In this document: piece by piece, positions 11,204-22,294 of the stretch
Position numbering within the stretch: the stretch's first letter is position 1
Layout: every line of letters begins with the position of its first letter
Source of the DNA: Tachypleus tridentatus
Lineage: Eukaryota > Arthropoda > Merostomata > Xiphosura > Limulidae
Length of the DNA: 64,000 bases
NCBI RefSeq assembly: GCF_004210375.1
Contig: NC_134834.1
Span: 153,159,290-153,223,289, forward strand
Reading direction: 5' to 3'
Notes under the pieces: model-generated
Told to the model about the DNA's origin: nothing
What the model saw: the letters and a program-made list of their open reading frames with translations, nothing else
Database searches by the model: none
Program-made: the position numbers and the translations under genes

Positions 11204-13188
11204 AAATGTTTAGTGAAAATATTTCATCAAAAAAAACTGATTTTTTTGTACAAAAAAATTGTAATCTTCACTAAAAGTACATCAAATTTTGTGAAAATAC
11301 ATGTTATCAAATGTTACAGTTCACATACTTAATGTGTGTAAATGTGTAGACAAAATTCATGTAAGTTATACCAAGCCTGGAGCAAAAGGATTAAAGGAGA
11401 TAAGATTGAGTGTGACTGAGGTAAGATTTGAAAATGACCCCATGATGAACATGATATTGCGTCAAGTTCAGGACAGAGTTCTCTAATTTGGTTAGCCAAC
11501 CACCAACACAGTTCTTAAAAAAGAAACTGGTGGAACAAGGGAACAAGAAGTCAGTCGTTCATGTAATGATAAAAATATAGTCTTTGAAAGCTGAGCAACT
11601 TGGTGAAACCTTTGATCACCAAAAACAATTGAAAGGGGCTGAGGACAGCTCAAATGGAAGGGCTCTAAATTGGTAGACCTTGTCCTTGTGAACAATCCAA
11701 AGTAACCAACAGGATGCAGAGGATATGGGGATAAGGAGCTATGCATTAAACTCATCAATCTTTACCACCCACAAACCTGGAGTACACACCCATCAGAGAG
11801 ATAGGAACAACTTCGTGGTAAATCAAGGAAGGTCTATGTAGTGGTTCAGATACGAAATGATCAGCTGCCAGTACCCAGTCCTCCTGGGAATGACAAAAAA
11901 ACAGAGATAGAACCCTCAAAAGGATTGGAACACAGGCTTGTTAGTACCTATGGAAAGAAGGTCTGGAGCTGCCTTGGAAAGTTGCTGGCTGGATATGGGA
12001 TTCTGAGAAGGAAGAAAGGCAACTGGGAAAGGAGATAACAGAGAGGGTATGTGAAAATAGAGAGTCCTTCTGGTGAGACTTGTAGAATACAAGTATCTGT
12101 AGTAAAGGTTTTCCATACATGGACTAAGTTATACAGCTGACTCCTACAAGTTCTATACTAACCAGATAGTCACTGATACCACTGGCAGTATATGGGTCAG
12201 TGATGAACATGTGCCTTTGACACTCAAGCAGAAGGGATAAGACAGGGCATAGATACAGGAACAAAAGAGGATTGAAACAGGCAAATAACAATGGAGAACA
12301 GAAAAGAATGAAAATGAGCTGACTCCACAAAGACCAAGGTATATCCCCAAAAACAAACTGAGGCAAAAAGAGTACCATGTGTAAATCTCTTAATGACAAT
12401 CTCACCAATGTCAGAAGGGCATCCCATCCCAAAATATCCCAACAAGTGTGAATAGACAGGGCTGAGTAAGATAAATGTGTCAACATAAATAATGACAAAA
12501 AACAAAAATCCCTCAGTGGAACAAATAATAGTCTTGAATAAAAGGTGAATGGAAGAGAAATAGTGTATGAATGAAGTTAAGGTTAATGAAAAGCAAAACT
12601 GTGCCTGGGAGAAATGAACTGAGGTGTCAGGTAACAAGTGATGGGACAAGTCATGCAACACTGGATATCAGGGTAAAAAAACCTTATCTTAACTAGTCCA
12701 AAACAAACCTGAAAAAGGTCTAGAAGAATAAAACACAACTGAAAAAACTGCACAGCAAAGGAAGGAGGAGATATTAGACTGTCCAAGTCTTTATTTCCCC
12801 TTTCAAGCATCTCCAAAGTAAGGAAGAACTTGCAGAGGATCAGCAGAGCCCAAAACATGAGTAACTCCATTTCTAGTGAACAAGAGCCAAAACCTCCTTT
12901 GCCAGTATCATTGCAACCTATGCCACAGCAACAGGTAGTTGAGTCATAGCAGTGGTAGCATTTGAAGTTATTGTGATAATAAGCTGCAAATACATCACTG
13001 ATTTTGAGAGGATAAATGCATCAAGATGAAAAATCTTGGTTTAAAAAAATGGGATCTTAAAAAGAATTACAGCATTTCACAAAAACAAATTCAACTCATA
13101 CTGAACTGCTTTTAACTAACTGAAGTTGAACATATAAATTCAAACACTTAAGTACAAAAAGTAACACAATTTCACAAAATTTGAAAAC
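11204..13188. other. Unrecognised degenerate sequence
   Basis: From about 11480 to 13050 the composition resembles 6241-8870 (purine-rich plus strand, pyrimidine-driven hydrophobic minus frames up to 145 codons at 12661-12224). It may be the other end of the same old element. No domain is recognisable on either strand. Confidence 0.35.
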
Positions 13189-13420
13189 AAAGTGTGGAGA
13201 GCACATCTAAGTACCTGAGTGCCAAATTAGGAAATGATGTTAGACTCTATAATCAAGGAGTAGACAGCTGTACCAGGAATGTGCATCAAGCTCCTACCAG
13301 TGGAGAGTTGTCGCATACTTTGGCATGCTACAGTGCAGCTAAACCACATTACAAACAAATACATGGAGGTACGTGAAAGCACCAAGATTAGTGGCAAGCT
13401 AAAAAAAAAATAAAAAAAAA
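13189..13420 (+). repeat. Dispersed repeat with A-rich tail (partner of 5940-6190)
   Basis: Contains the GTCGCATACTTTGGCATGCTAC core and ends in an A-rich run with a single T interruption at 13401-13421. Aligns in inverted orientation with 6190-5940. Confidence 0.5.
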
Positions 13421-13959
13421 TTGAGCATAGAGATAGGAGTATTAATCGAGAAACGCTATTATGTTTAAAGAGGTATGATATCAGAAATGCAGATTTTATG
13501 AGTAGGGGCATATTCCAATGCTAAGTTGCTGTACATATCCGTCACTCTTTTTGTTGGTAATAGTTACAAGTTTAAGCTCTTACCTATCTGTTCATTTATT
13601 TATTTATTGTTGAAAGTAAATGGAACTAGTACTTTCCTTCTGATTTTGCCATTAACTGTTTGAGGGAATTAGATTTATAACAGATTACACACCTACGTAT
13701 TTAGACATGCAAGACTGTTCAATCATTTCAAAGCAAGAATTATGTTATCATAATTTACTAGTAATTTTGTGAGCATCAGTATTTGTTTATTCCACCCTGC
13801 AGAAATCCTGCTCACTTTATGGATTTATTCATTTAAGAAACTCATACATAAAGGTTGTAACTACTTTGCAAACTATGGATGGATCTCCACCATAATTGTT
13901 AGACGTACATTGGGTACACATAGAAATATACATAAATTTTCATTTTTACGTTTTGCTGT

Positions 13960-14140
13960 TTTTATGGGGAATTTTTACCACTACCCCACTCCCTGTTAAT
14001 GGGTCTTCCTCAATTTGACATGAAGATTTTTTGCATCCATGTAGATATTTAGTTTTTATGGATATTTTTGCACTTTTTCCATCTGCATGTCCTAAGATAA
14101 TTTTTCATTAATCATGAATTTAGATAACTATTGTCCAAGG
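13960..14140 (+). repeat. Dispersed repeat shared with 32050-32240
   Basis: Shared blocks in the same order: TTACCAC, GTTxATGGxTCTTC, CATGAAGATTT, CATGTCCTAAGAT and ATxAATCATGAATT. Moderately diverged. Family unknown. Confidence 0.5.
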
Positions 14141-15296
14141 AACTGGTACTCCAGCTAGTTAATAATAAGTTAAAGGCAAAACCTTTTCTAGAAAGAACTA
14201 TGTGATAATTCATGTAGTGAATGTTTCATAATATTGCATTGTAACAGAATTTTTTTTCTTGTTTAATATGACCATAGCAAAATTCCACAATAGTGAACAA
14301 AAGTTGATCAAATTATGTTATCAGAGAGGAAACTACCTCTTTTGACTTGTATCTGATATGTTTATAAATAAATTCTAAGATTCTTTTAGCTTTATTTAGG
14401 ATGATAGAGCACTGCTTCAACAGCTCATAACTTTACCACCATACCAAAATCTTTTTCTTCATTTGTATCGAAAGTGTAAATAAGACAACAAGAGCCCAAA
14501 TACATTAAACAACTTTTTTGTAACTATAATTAAAGGCTACAGACAAATTATTTGTCCAATTTAACACCTGACCAAAGACATTCTGTTATACTTCAAAATT
14601 CTCAATCCAGCAAAAAAATAACCAGGAATTTAATGCCATTATCAATCTGTTAATATAACAATTATGCCCTTAGCGACATGATCAAATAAAAACAAAAAAA
14701 ATCCAAATAGTGACCACTAATAAAACCTCCTTGAATCATAGTGTATGTTAATAAATTTGATATAAATTATATAATGTTCAATTTCTTACTTTCAAAAGAA
14801 AATTTAAAAAAAAATCTCAATCTTCACTTATCTGTATTACAAAACACGTCTGTGCTCCAAATTCCTCCTTTTATCTTTCATGATATAGTTTCCACAATGT
14901 TAAACAAATTGAAAACAAATTATAAACACAACACAATAACATAAAATTTGAGACCTTTACCTTCTTGATTTTTAAGGTACCAAATTTCTTAAACCCATCC
15001 CATTTCTGTTCTTCAAGATAAACACCAATTTACAATCAATAACTGTGTTCATAATGAAGACAAACAACAGGTTCTACTTCACATAAATCTTGTGCATCTC
15101 TTAAAATCCTAATAAAACAATGTTATAGTTCCTTAGGCCTTATTGATTTTGAATATTTCAATCTTTGTTCTTCCACCAAGTGATTAATACCTACATTACT
15201 GGGATACTGCTGACAACAGTTTTTTATGTGTGTGCATCTGTGCATTCACTTCTAACATTTAACATCACACTTTGGATTAAAATGATACTTATTTTA
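14141..15296. other. AT-rich intronic sequence, nothing recognised
   Basis: No repeat, exon or frame of note. The 67-codon frame at 14741 has low-complexity K/N/L composition and no splice context. Confidence 0.45.
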
Positions 15297-15599
15297 CATA
15301 AGTGAATTGTTTGTTTTGTTTTGAATTTTCATGCAAAGCTACTCAAGGGCTATCTATGCTAGCTGTCTGTAATTTAGCAGTGTAAGACTAGAGGAATGAC
15401 AGCTAGTCCTCAACATCCACTGCCAACTCTTGGGCTACTCTTTTACCAATAAATAGTGTGATTAACTGTCACATTATAATGCCCCAATGGCTGAAAGGGT
15501 GAGTGTGTTTGGTGTGATGGGGGAATAGAACCCGCAACCCTCAGGTTACGAGTCGAGCGCCTAAACCCACCTGACCATGCCAGGCCCATAAGTGAATTG
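15297..15599 (-). mobile_element. tRNA-derived SINE, full length, with perfect 13-bp target-site duplication
   Basis: The element (15310-15586) is flanked by CATAAGTGAATTG on both sides (15297-15309, 15587-15599). Read on the minus strand, it opens with a tRNA-like head containing a B box (degenerate GGTTCxATTCC) and ends in a body whose minus-strand end is the AGCTTTGxxxGAAAATTC segment plus A/C-rich tail. The head of better copies has a CGT anticodon-like loop, suggesting tRNA-Thr ancestry (inference). Inserted in TTC7 intron 1. Confidence 0.9.
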
Positions 15600-15825
15600 A
15601 TTGTGTAGTACTGTATACTTTAAAAGGGTTATTGTTATTATTAAGGCATTATAAAATACACTACTACTAGTTTAATGTGATTGTACTGGTACAAGCATTA
15701 CTCACAGAATACTAAATTTAACAATTACCAACTTAATTAATCACGTATACATTTTACACAAAAATTGCATAAACCCGTAGTTCATCTTACACTAATTCTG
15801 TACTGATTTTTTGGTCATTTCCAGA

Positions 15826-15910
15826 CTGCGATGGTTGTAACGTTGTCCTGTACTTTATTTTAATTAAAGTTTTAATACCCAAACCAGGCGTCTTAGGAAG
15901 ACAAACTTTT
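15826..15910 (+). repeat. Dispersed repeat, family of 17018-17120 and 31893-31985
   Basis: Contains AACGTTGTCCTGTACTTTAT then TTTTAATTAAAG, TAATACCCA and CAGGCGTCTTAGG, matching 17046-17110 closely. The upstream hammerhead-like part is degenerate here. Confidence 0.55.
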
Positions 15911-15963
15911 GGTTTACAAACAAAAACATCAAAAAACAGATTAAAATAACCGACCATTCTTAC

Positions 15964-16087
15964 CAAATCCAGTTGTTCGTTGAGAAAGCTGATCAGCTAA
16001 TTCCAAGACCTTTTTCCAATTAGATTCTTCGCGATGTCTGTCTATCTCAATTTCAAGGCGTCCAGCAGCCTTCGGTTTATACGCCAT
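15964..16087 (-). CDS. TTC7: TTC7 coding exon 1 with start codon
   Basis: The ATG at 16087 sits in a good context (GCAATGG, purine at -3, G at +4). It opens a 124-nt frame: MAYKPKAAGRLEIEIDRHRE, then ESNWKKVLELADQLSQRTTG, F and one base before a GTAAGA donor at 15963. The GRLExEIxRxRxExxWxxxxEL pattern is the conserved extreme N-terminus of TTC7 proteins. Splicing to exon 2 restores the frame. Together the three exons give about 148 of the roughly 840 residues usual for the family, so most of the gene is outside the window. No in-frame upstream ATG improves the start. Confidence 0.9.
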
Positions 16088-16242
16088 TGCTACAACTACT
16101 AGATCTCCTGGTAAAAGATAATGTTGCTAGACATTTCTTTTAAAATTCCCCTACCGGTTTATTAAAATCCTTCATTTTCACCACATTTGAGAAATTTTCC
16201 AAAATGAACGAGTGATGTATTGAATTTAACTACATCAGGCTA
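16088..16242 (-). promoter_or_regulatory. Presumed 5' UTR and promoter region of TTC7
   Basis: Placed only by its position directly upstream of the start codon. I see no convincing TATA box or initiator. SINE-derived sequence begins at 16243, so any unique promoter sequence is short or lies among repeats. Confidence 0.3.
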
Positions 16243-16318
16243 CGTGCTGTGTCCACCGTTGGAATAGAACCTCGTATTTTAGCGCTGTAAGCTCATAAAT
16301 TTATCGCTATTCCACTGG
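16243..16318 (-). mobile_element. Fragment of a second tRNA-derived SINE family
   Basis: On the minus strand it reads CCAGTGGAATAGCGATAAAT, then TTACAGCGCTAAAATACGAG, then GTTCTATTCCAACGG. This is a degenerate tRNA head with A box, variable region and B box, followed by GTGGACACAGCA. The same family appears complete at 44398-44606. Confidence 0.6.
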
Positions 16319-16595
16319 AAGACATGTAAATGTGAATAAAATGTACTAATTCCATTTTGTACAGACTATTAGTAAAAAATGTAAAAAAATCTATGTAAAA
16401 ATGTACATAGATCTAAAATATGAGTCAGTTAATAAAATTTATGATGCAAAATTGTTGGATACATTTACAAAATTTTAGACACATAGTGACCAACAGAAAC
16501 TTCAAGGCAAAAAGAAACATTTTTGACATAAAAAAAGCGTTTCACAAGAAAACTTTCTAAAATTTACAACATAAATTACAATTCAAGTACAATAA

Positions 16596-16845
16596 TAAAG
16601 TAATCTGAGGGTCGCGAGTTCGCATCCCCGTCGCGCCAAACATGCTCGTCCTTTCAGTCGTGGGGGCGTTATAATGCACGGTCAATCCCATTATTCGTTG
16701 GTAAAAGAGTAGCCCAAGAGTTGGGGGTGGGTGGTGATAACTAGCTGCCTTCCCTCTAGTCTTACACTACTAAATTAGGGACGGCTAGCACAGATAGCCC
16801 TCGAGTAGCTTTGTGCGAAATACAAAAACAAACAAACAAACAAAA
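16596..16845 (+). mobile_element. tRNA-derived SINE, 5'-truncated
   Basis: Starts inside the tRNA head (TAATCTGAGGGTCGCGAGTT, B box GTTCGCATCC). It continues through the family body (CGCCAAACATGCTCG, GGTAAAAGAGTAGCCCAAGA, CTAGCTGCCTTCCCTCTAGT) to an (AAAC)n tail. The first part of the head with the A box is missing. Confidence 0.85.
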
Positions 16846-17017
16846 ATAAATTGTTATAATTTTAAAAGTACAAACTAAATATCATGTAGGAGTGTGTGCC
16901 TAATTTATTTTAATTTTACGAACAAAACAAACAGGAGTGATACAATATCACCCATGCGATCCTGACAGAGTTAATATATTCTAATGTGAAACTTGTTGTT
17001 GAAACTAGAGTCTTTTA

Positions 17018-17120
17018 TAACCTAAAGATGTCCTAAGAAAAACGAAACGTTGTTATGTGCTTTATTTTAATTAAAGGTCTAATACCTATGCCAGCCTTCT
17101 TGAGAATACATTTTTTTACG
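17018..17120 (+). repeat. Dispersed repeat with hammerhead-like core, second subfamily
   Basis: 17022-17055 reads CTAAAGATGTCC, a short loop, then ACGAAACGTTGTT. That is a hammerhead layout (CUGANGA / stem II / GAAA) with one core base changed and stem II weakened. Downstream it shares TTTATTTTAATTAAAG, TAATACC and CTTGAGAATACA with 15826-15910 and 31893-31985. The GAAACGTTGTT segment is identical to that of the 27300 and 63421 elements. Confidence 0.5.
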
Positions 17121-17291
17121 TCAAGTTGGGTTCTCGTCATCACGGAAGACCTAATTTCAGGATTAGTTGTGGTTGTAGTAAGACCTACTGTGACAATTAA
17201 AGGTGTGTCGTTATTGTTGGAAAACGATTTGGTTGGGGTAAAAGTTGTTGCCGAACCCAAAATGCTTAATAAGACGATCACTGTTTCATCA

Positions 17292-17524
17292 CTGGGAGTT
17301 CATATTTAAATAGTGAGAAAACCTGCGGGTCCTTTTCTTGTTCAGCGATCAGTTTACTTCTAAAACACGGAACTTTCACAACTGAATAAGATTCTTCACG
17401 TTTATTATTATTGTTGGTGATGGATCTGATTCAGTTGTGAAAGTTTCGTGTTCTAGAAGTAAACCGATCGCCGAACAAGAAAATGATCCGCAGATTTCCT
17501 CACTATTTTAATATACACTCCCAG
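17292..17524. repeat. Foldback element (long inverted repeat)
   Basis: Arms of about 100 bp (17292-17392 and 17423-17524) pair along their length with a 30-base spacer. For example, CTTGTTCAGCGATCAGTTTA pairs with TAAACCGATCGCCGAACAAG. Ends are CTGGGAG and CTCCCAG. There is no transposase frame, so it would be a non-autonomous foldback or MITE-like element. Confidence 0.8.
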
Positions 17525-18015
17525 AGAACGAACTGGAAAAAGTTCCAAATGGTTGCTTTTGCAAAAAATGCTGTGTGCATGAGAAAATGGGAATCACCAA
17601 GTGTACCAACAAAAGAGGACTGGTATGTAGATTATCAAATTGTTGCTCCAAAAACATATTATTTTGAAATATTGAAAGATGCCTATGAACTTCCCATGGG
17701 AAGTCACCAAGATTTTTCTTAGTTTTGTAAAACTTGTCGTATCTGTCAATTGGTCGTAAAACCAAACTAGAAAATTCCAGTTGCTCCTTTGAAATGTATC
17801 CCATCTTTAAAAAAACACCTCAGTCGTGTGATTATTGACTGTGATAAGTTAAAAAATATAACATTTCTGTTAAATCACTTTCATATGCTATGTAATTTTA
17901 TTATCATAAGGTCATTTGTATTGACTGTGTTATATATGGTCGTGATTTTTGGAATTATATAATTCTTTGACAGTGTATTTTATTTAATGTATTGTTATCA
18001 CTGTATATGTTTTTA
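17525..18015. other. Intergenic sequence, nothing recognised
   Basis: AT-rich sequence between the foldback element and Tc1 copy 1. The short frame at 17804-17508 spans the foldback edge and is not gene-like. Confidence 0.45.
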
Positions 18016-19010
18016 TACACCATTGTGTAAGTTAATTGAAACAAGACGGAAAATTACGATTTTTTTCAATTTTTTGCGTTTTATTTCTGAGAATCCACAA
18101 ATTACTCACAAATTAATAATGATATGGCTGCCTTTATTTTTCAGAAGATCATTATTCTGCTTTGGCATCGAGTCCACGAGTTGACTACAATCTTTACTAA
18201 TTTTTGGATCGCGGTGCCACACCTCAATTATGGTCTCAATTAGCTTATCTTTCGTAGTACAGTCTTTTCCCCGAAGTCTTTCTTTACAAATCACCAAAAG
18301 ATTTTCAATAGGATTTAAGTCCAGAGAGTTTCTAGGCCAGTCTAGCACCTTTATTCGCGTTGTAGTCATAAACTTCTTCACAAGTTTCGATCTGTTGCAC
18401 GGAGCCAAATCTTGCTGAAAAATGCCAGATACATCTGGAAATCTCTTTTTCAATTCTGGAATGACTCTTCTCTGCAAAACTTCGATGAACTGTGATCCTC
18501 GCATCATACCTTCTACGATATGTAAGCCTCCGACGCTATAGTAGCTGAAAAAAGCCCCAAAACATTTTCAAGGGATGTTTTACTTACTGATTGATGCGAG
18601 ATTCTCGAAGTTTCTTACCTGGAGATCTGCGAACATGCAGACTTTTTTGACCCTGAACGAAGAAATGAGTCTCGTCACTAAATAACACCTTCCTCCATTG
18701 TTCTTGCGTCCAGTTCTTGTATTTCACACCCCATTGATACCATTTTTTCTTCATTCAGTTGGTAAGAAGTTGTTTTTTGACTGGTCTCCTTGTTCTTTTA
18801 ACGCAATTTCGAATGACGTAATATTCCTCAAACTTTCTTCATATATCCCAAAAATAGATCGACCATACTGCAACACACAGCTAATGGCGCCGTCTGTGTG
18901 AAAAAATGACTATTAAAAGAAATCAGCGAGTTCAGCGAGCCTACACCGGCCGCCATGCTGAAATTATTGTAAAATGACCATTTGTTTCAATTAATTTGCA
19001 CAAGGGTGTA
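18016..19010 (-). mobile_element. Tc1-type DNA transposon copy 1 (995 bp)
   Basis: Termini are TACACCATTGTGTAAGTTAA at the left and the reverse complement of TACACCCTTGTGCAAATTAA at the right, each beginning in TA, the Tc1/mariner target. The strand is that of the transposase. It is shorter than a typical 1.2-1.6 kb Tc1 element. The transposase lacks its N-terminal helix-turn-helix, as in copy 2 at 25629-26555. Confidence 0.85.
18106..18760 (-). pseudogene. Tc1-type transposase remnant (DD34E), copy 1
   Basis: The longest piece (18507-18106, 133 codons) carries FQQDLAPCNRSK (second Asp, residue 33) and NSLDLNPIENL (Glu, residue 68) with 34 residues between them, the Tc1 spacing. The first Asp lies upstream in another frame (VLFSDETHFF, about 18690-18660), so at least one frameshift separates them. 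The N-terminal DNA-binding domain is absent. Not functional. Confidence 0.85.
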
Positions 19011-19656
19011 GACTGACTCATTATAACTTTTGACGGATTTGGATAAATTGACAAGTGTGACAAATTAAACGCTTAGTTTTGTGTTGGAATACATACATCT
19101 AAAATGAATAAAATCACTTATGTTCTGTATTCACCATGTTCACTGTGCAATTTACACCGATACACAATTTATAATAAGCCAACGACCACAGAAAGGAAAA
19201 CAGTTGATTCAGCCCAACGTTTATCAGAGTTGAATGATAACTTTGAAAGGTAGAAAGATTAAGTAGGGGTTAAATTATGTAGCAGGGATAACTACAATTA
19301 TGTGTAATCTGTAGCTATTATGATAATTTATAAAATTAATTTTCAAAATACAGTAATTCAAGATTGTGTAAAAGTAACGAAATTGGCAGTGCTATACAGT
19401 TTAGTCAAACAAATACTACTAACAACATAATTGGAAAAATGCCTTATGCATGCAACGTGCTTTAATACACTCTAGCGTACGTGACTGACCTTTAGCTCAA
19501 CGACCAGCCTAGAATGATGAGGAGAAGAGGGATGTTTGAAGAGAACCAACTGAAGTGCCCAGTTCTTAATAGCCGAAAGATAATTTAGCATATACGTTGA
19601 GGAAAGTCAGGGATAACAGATATAGTTTTAAATCTCTATGATGTGATAAATTCTTA
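19011..19656. other. Intergenic sequence, nothing recognised
   Basis: AT-rich sequence without repeats or frames I can place, ending at the sharp 5' junction of LINE copy B. Confidence 0.45.
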
Positions 19657-20118
19657 GACTTGTGTTAAGATAAAGAAATTTGTTTTGGTGATTGCGAGGA
19701 ATATCGTAGCTATTGGCCTTTCTATAACTATATCCCTATAATGTTAAACATTTTGTGATATTTTCAAACTTTAGTTGTTTGTAACAGTCCAGCCTTGAAC
19801 ACTATATATCTGTACTTAAGATTATAACATTTTTCCATACCACATTGATCCTGTATTATCTCTTTCTTCATACGGTATGCTGTACTGGAAATTAATGAAA
19901 TTTAACTTTCACATGATGCTAATCATACTTTCAAATTTCAAAATTCCAGGTGTGATGTAGTCAATAAGGGGGTGTTTACTACTGCTCTCGACTGTCGTAC
20001 TACAAATCACCGTTTGCTCTATCTTAATTTTTAACTACATTATTTCACTAAATAGTTTGCTTCAAGACTATATGTTCACAACATATTGCTCTGAGCACAA
20101 CTAATTTTATTCTACACC

Positions 20119-20475
20119 ATGAGCCAGGTTAAGAAGAAGAAACTCATACCAACCACAATCTCTCAAGGAAAGTCGTTAACTGCGGAAGAACTACATTTTC
20201 TGGTAAAAGCCCAAGATAACCTACTCTCCAACAAGGACTCTCCCATTGAAAACGATGCAAACTCAACCAATACCAGCTTTTCCACTATTATTGGGAGTTC
20301 CAAGCCCTCTCTCGATCGTATCATAAACAAGCAACCTCATGAAAGAATATCTACAACTGATCCGACACTAGTCACAACTACTATTAACAAAAACCAATCT
20401 AACTACGACAACTACCCGAGACAAGCATCAGACACTGCAGATGAAACTTTATCAGACACCCTTCACCAACCATAA
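20119..20475 (+). CDS. Upstream ORF of LINE copy B, 118 codons, function unknown
   Basis: ATG follows a CTACACC context, and the frame begins MSQVKKKKLIPTTISQGKSL, then TAEELHFLVKAQDNLLSN. It is rich in Ser/Thr/Asn, with no cysteines, membrane segment or motif I recognise. The same frame occurs in copy C but is broken there by one extra A in an A-run near 33560. It is not seen in copy A. It may be an accessory ORF, the detached N-terminal part of gag, or a captured sequence. The near-identity of the two copies may reflect recent insertion rather than selection. Confidence 0.4.
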   Translation: MSQVKKKKLIPTTISQGKSLTAEELHFLVKAQDNLLSNKDSPIENDANSTNTSFSTIIGSSKPSLDRIINKQPHERISTTDPTLVTTTINKNQSNYDNYPRQASDTADETLSDTLHQP

Positions 20476-21192
20476 GTTCACACACAGCTACGCAGACTGT
20501 TCTCAGACACTAAATTCACGAACGACTTCCCCCGAGAGGGGGAACGGAATCGTAATTATATGTTCACGATTAAAAGACTAGTATCACTTCCTTAAACCTT
20601 GCTTGTCGGTTTGGATTTCTGTACGTGATGAGGAGATTCCAGGGAAGGTTCTGTTTTTTTTCAGTTTACCTTCTCTGGGATCTAAACATCCACCCACGTG
20701 TTTACCGTGCGTGGTGACTCGTGAAGGGGAGGAAAGGATCCTGGTGGTTGAGGGGTCTAACCATAACACACCACTTTGGACTTGAATTCCTGTAGACGAA
20801 CGACCTTGGGGTGGTCTTCCTAGGATCATTCGGCTGGTCCAGTTGGGCTATGGTCAACCAAGTACCAGTGTTGGATGTTCTCAACAGGTGTTGTGGACAT
20901 TGTATCCAATGTTAGTGTTTGAGTGTAGTGCTCACGAAACCATGGCGTTGCTGCAGTGTCCTTGTTTAGCATTGTAGTGCATCCCCTCATAGTGGTCCAT
21001 GGTGGATGGGGTCAGTGGGTGCTAAAACGTTGTTTCTTTATTTTGGATCCTCCAAATAAAAATTTAAATAAACTAGTGAAAAAACAATCCATAAGTAAAC
21101 GATCACGTCTTGAAGATTCTGAGCAGCAAACTTCAACACTTGTACCTCATTTTCTCATATAACATTATTTTTCAGGCAAACCTTTAGGGCAA

Positions 21193-22281
21193 ATGTCTCC
21201 CCTTTTAATTCAGAAGGGACTAGAGGGACTTGCTGGCTCTCCAAAGTCACTCAAAAAGCTTTGCTCTGGTGACATATTGATGGAAACATCTACATCTAAA
21301 CACAGTGAACTCCTCTTACATTCAAAGGCGATTAGGGATACACCTATTGAGGTAACACCTCATGCTACTTTGAATTCGTCAAGAGGAGTTATTGTTGTGA
21401 TGGATTTCAATAACATCCCCGAGTCAGAGATTCTCGCTGGTTTCTCCACCCATGGGGATTTTCCAGTGAGGCGTATCTCCACTCAGTTAGAATTATGATG
21501 CCAACCAATGTCCTCATTTTAACATTTACATCCCTGCATCCACCTGCCACCTTCAAAGGCAGATTATCTTAATTGCAAGGTACAACCATCCATACATTCC
21601 AAACTCTCTCAGATGTTTTCAGTGTCAGCAGTTTAATCACTCGATAACATCATGTCACGGTTCCTTGACGTGTGCTAATTGCAGTTGCAGGAACACGATG
21701 CCTATGATTGTGAAACAGATCCTCATTGCATCAATTGCTATGGCTCTCACCAATCTGACTTTCATTCTTGCCCTAAGTGGTTGGAAGAAAAAGAAGTGCA
21801 ACATTTGAAGACGATTCAAAACATTCCTGAGGCTCGAAAGTTTCTGTCCACCATTTCATCTCTTACGTGTGCTGCTGCACTTTGTTCCACTACTGCAGTG
21901 GGTGTGCAGATGGATCTTTCTGTGCCTCCAAAAGAATCGTTCTCAAACCATATGAAAAGTCTTTTGACCTTTATGGTTAAAAACGTTGATGAATCAACAT
22001 CAACACCCATGTCTGTCCCTAACATTCATTCCAGGCAAGCCCCAAGATCCACTTCCTTTAGTTCTTGGAACGGGCATTTCTTCGGGTACATTTTCTTTTC
22101 CCACCCCAAGATGCAAAACTATCATTCGTTCACGTTCTCATCGCTGGAATCCTCTTCTAATGACAAAGACGTGCCCAATCGATCCAGAACAGGATCCATG
22201 GAGGTAGACAGACCTCCATCGATCAAAGAAAATAAAAAAGATGTGGTAGAAAACAGAAGGGTTCTCCGCCCAATTCGCTAA
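21193..22281 (+). pseudogene. LINE B ORF1 (gag-like) with CCHC knuckles
   Basis: The first frame (21193-21498) reads MSPLLIQKGLEGLAGSPKSL and includes FNNIPESEILAGFSTHG. The second (21679-22281, ending TAA) contains HDAYDCETDPHCINCYGSHQ and then DFHSCPKW. The knuckle before it (CFQCQQFNHSITSC, about 21610-21660) is in a third frame, so at least two frameshifts break the gene. The role in the family is RNA binding in the retrotransposition particle. Confidence 0.8.
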
Positions 22282-22294
22282 CACATAAATAAAA

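Larger units (their letters stand above)
4272..15963 (-). other. TTC7: TTC7 intron 1 (about 11.7 kb)
   Basis: Inferred intron between the exon 1 donor (GTAAGA at 15963) and the exon 2 acceptor (TTCAG at 4272). It contains a 5'-truncated poly(A) repeat, a palindromic hammerhead-like element, two copies of a 118-bp insertion sequence, a full SINE and long unrecognised degenerate sequence, all listed separately. Confidence 0.8.

Noticed and set aside
12124..12870. Overlapping minus-strand frames up to 145 codons
   Set aside because: Same compositional effect in the degenerate intronic block; no recognisable protein.
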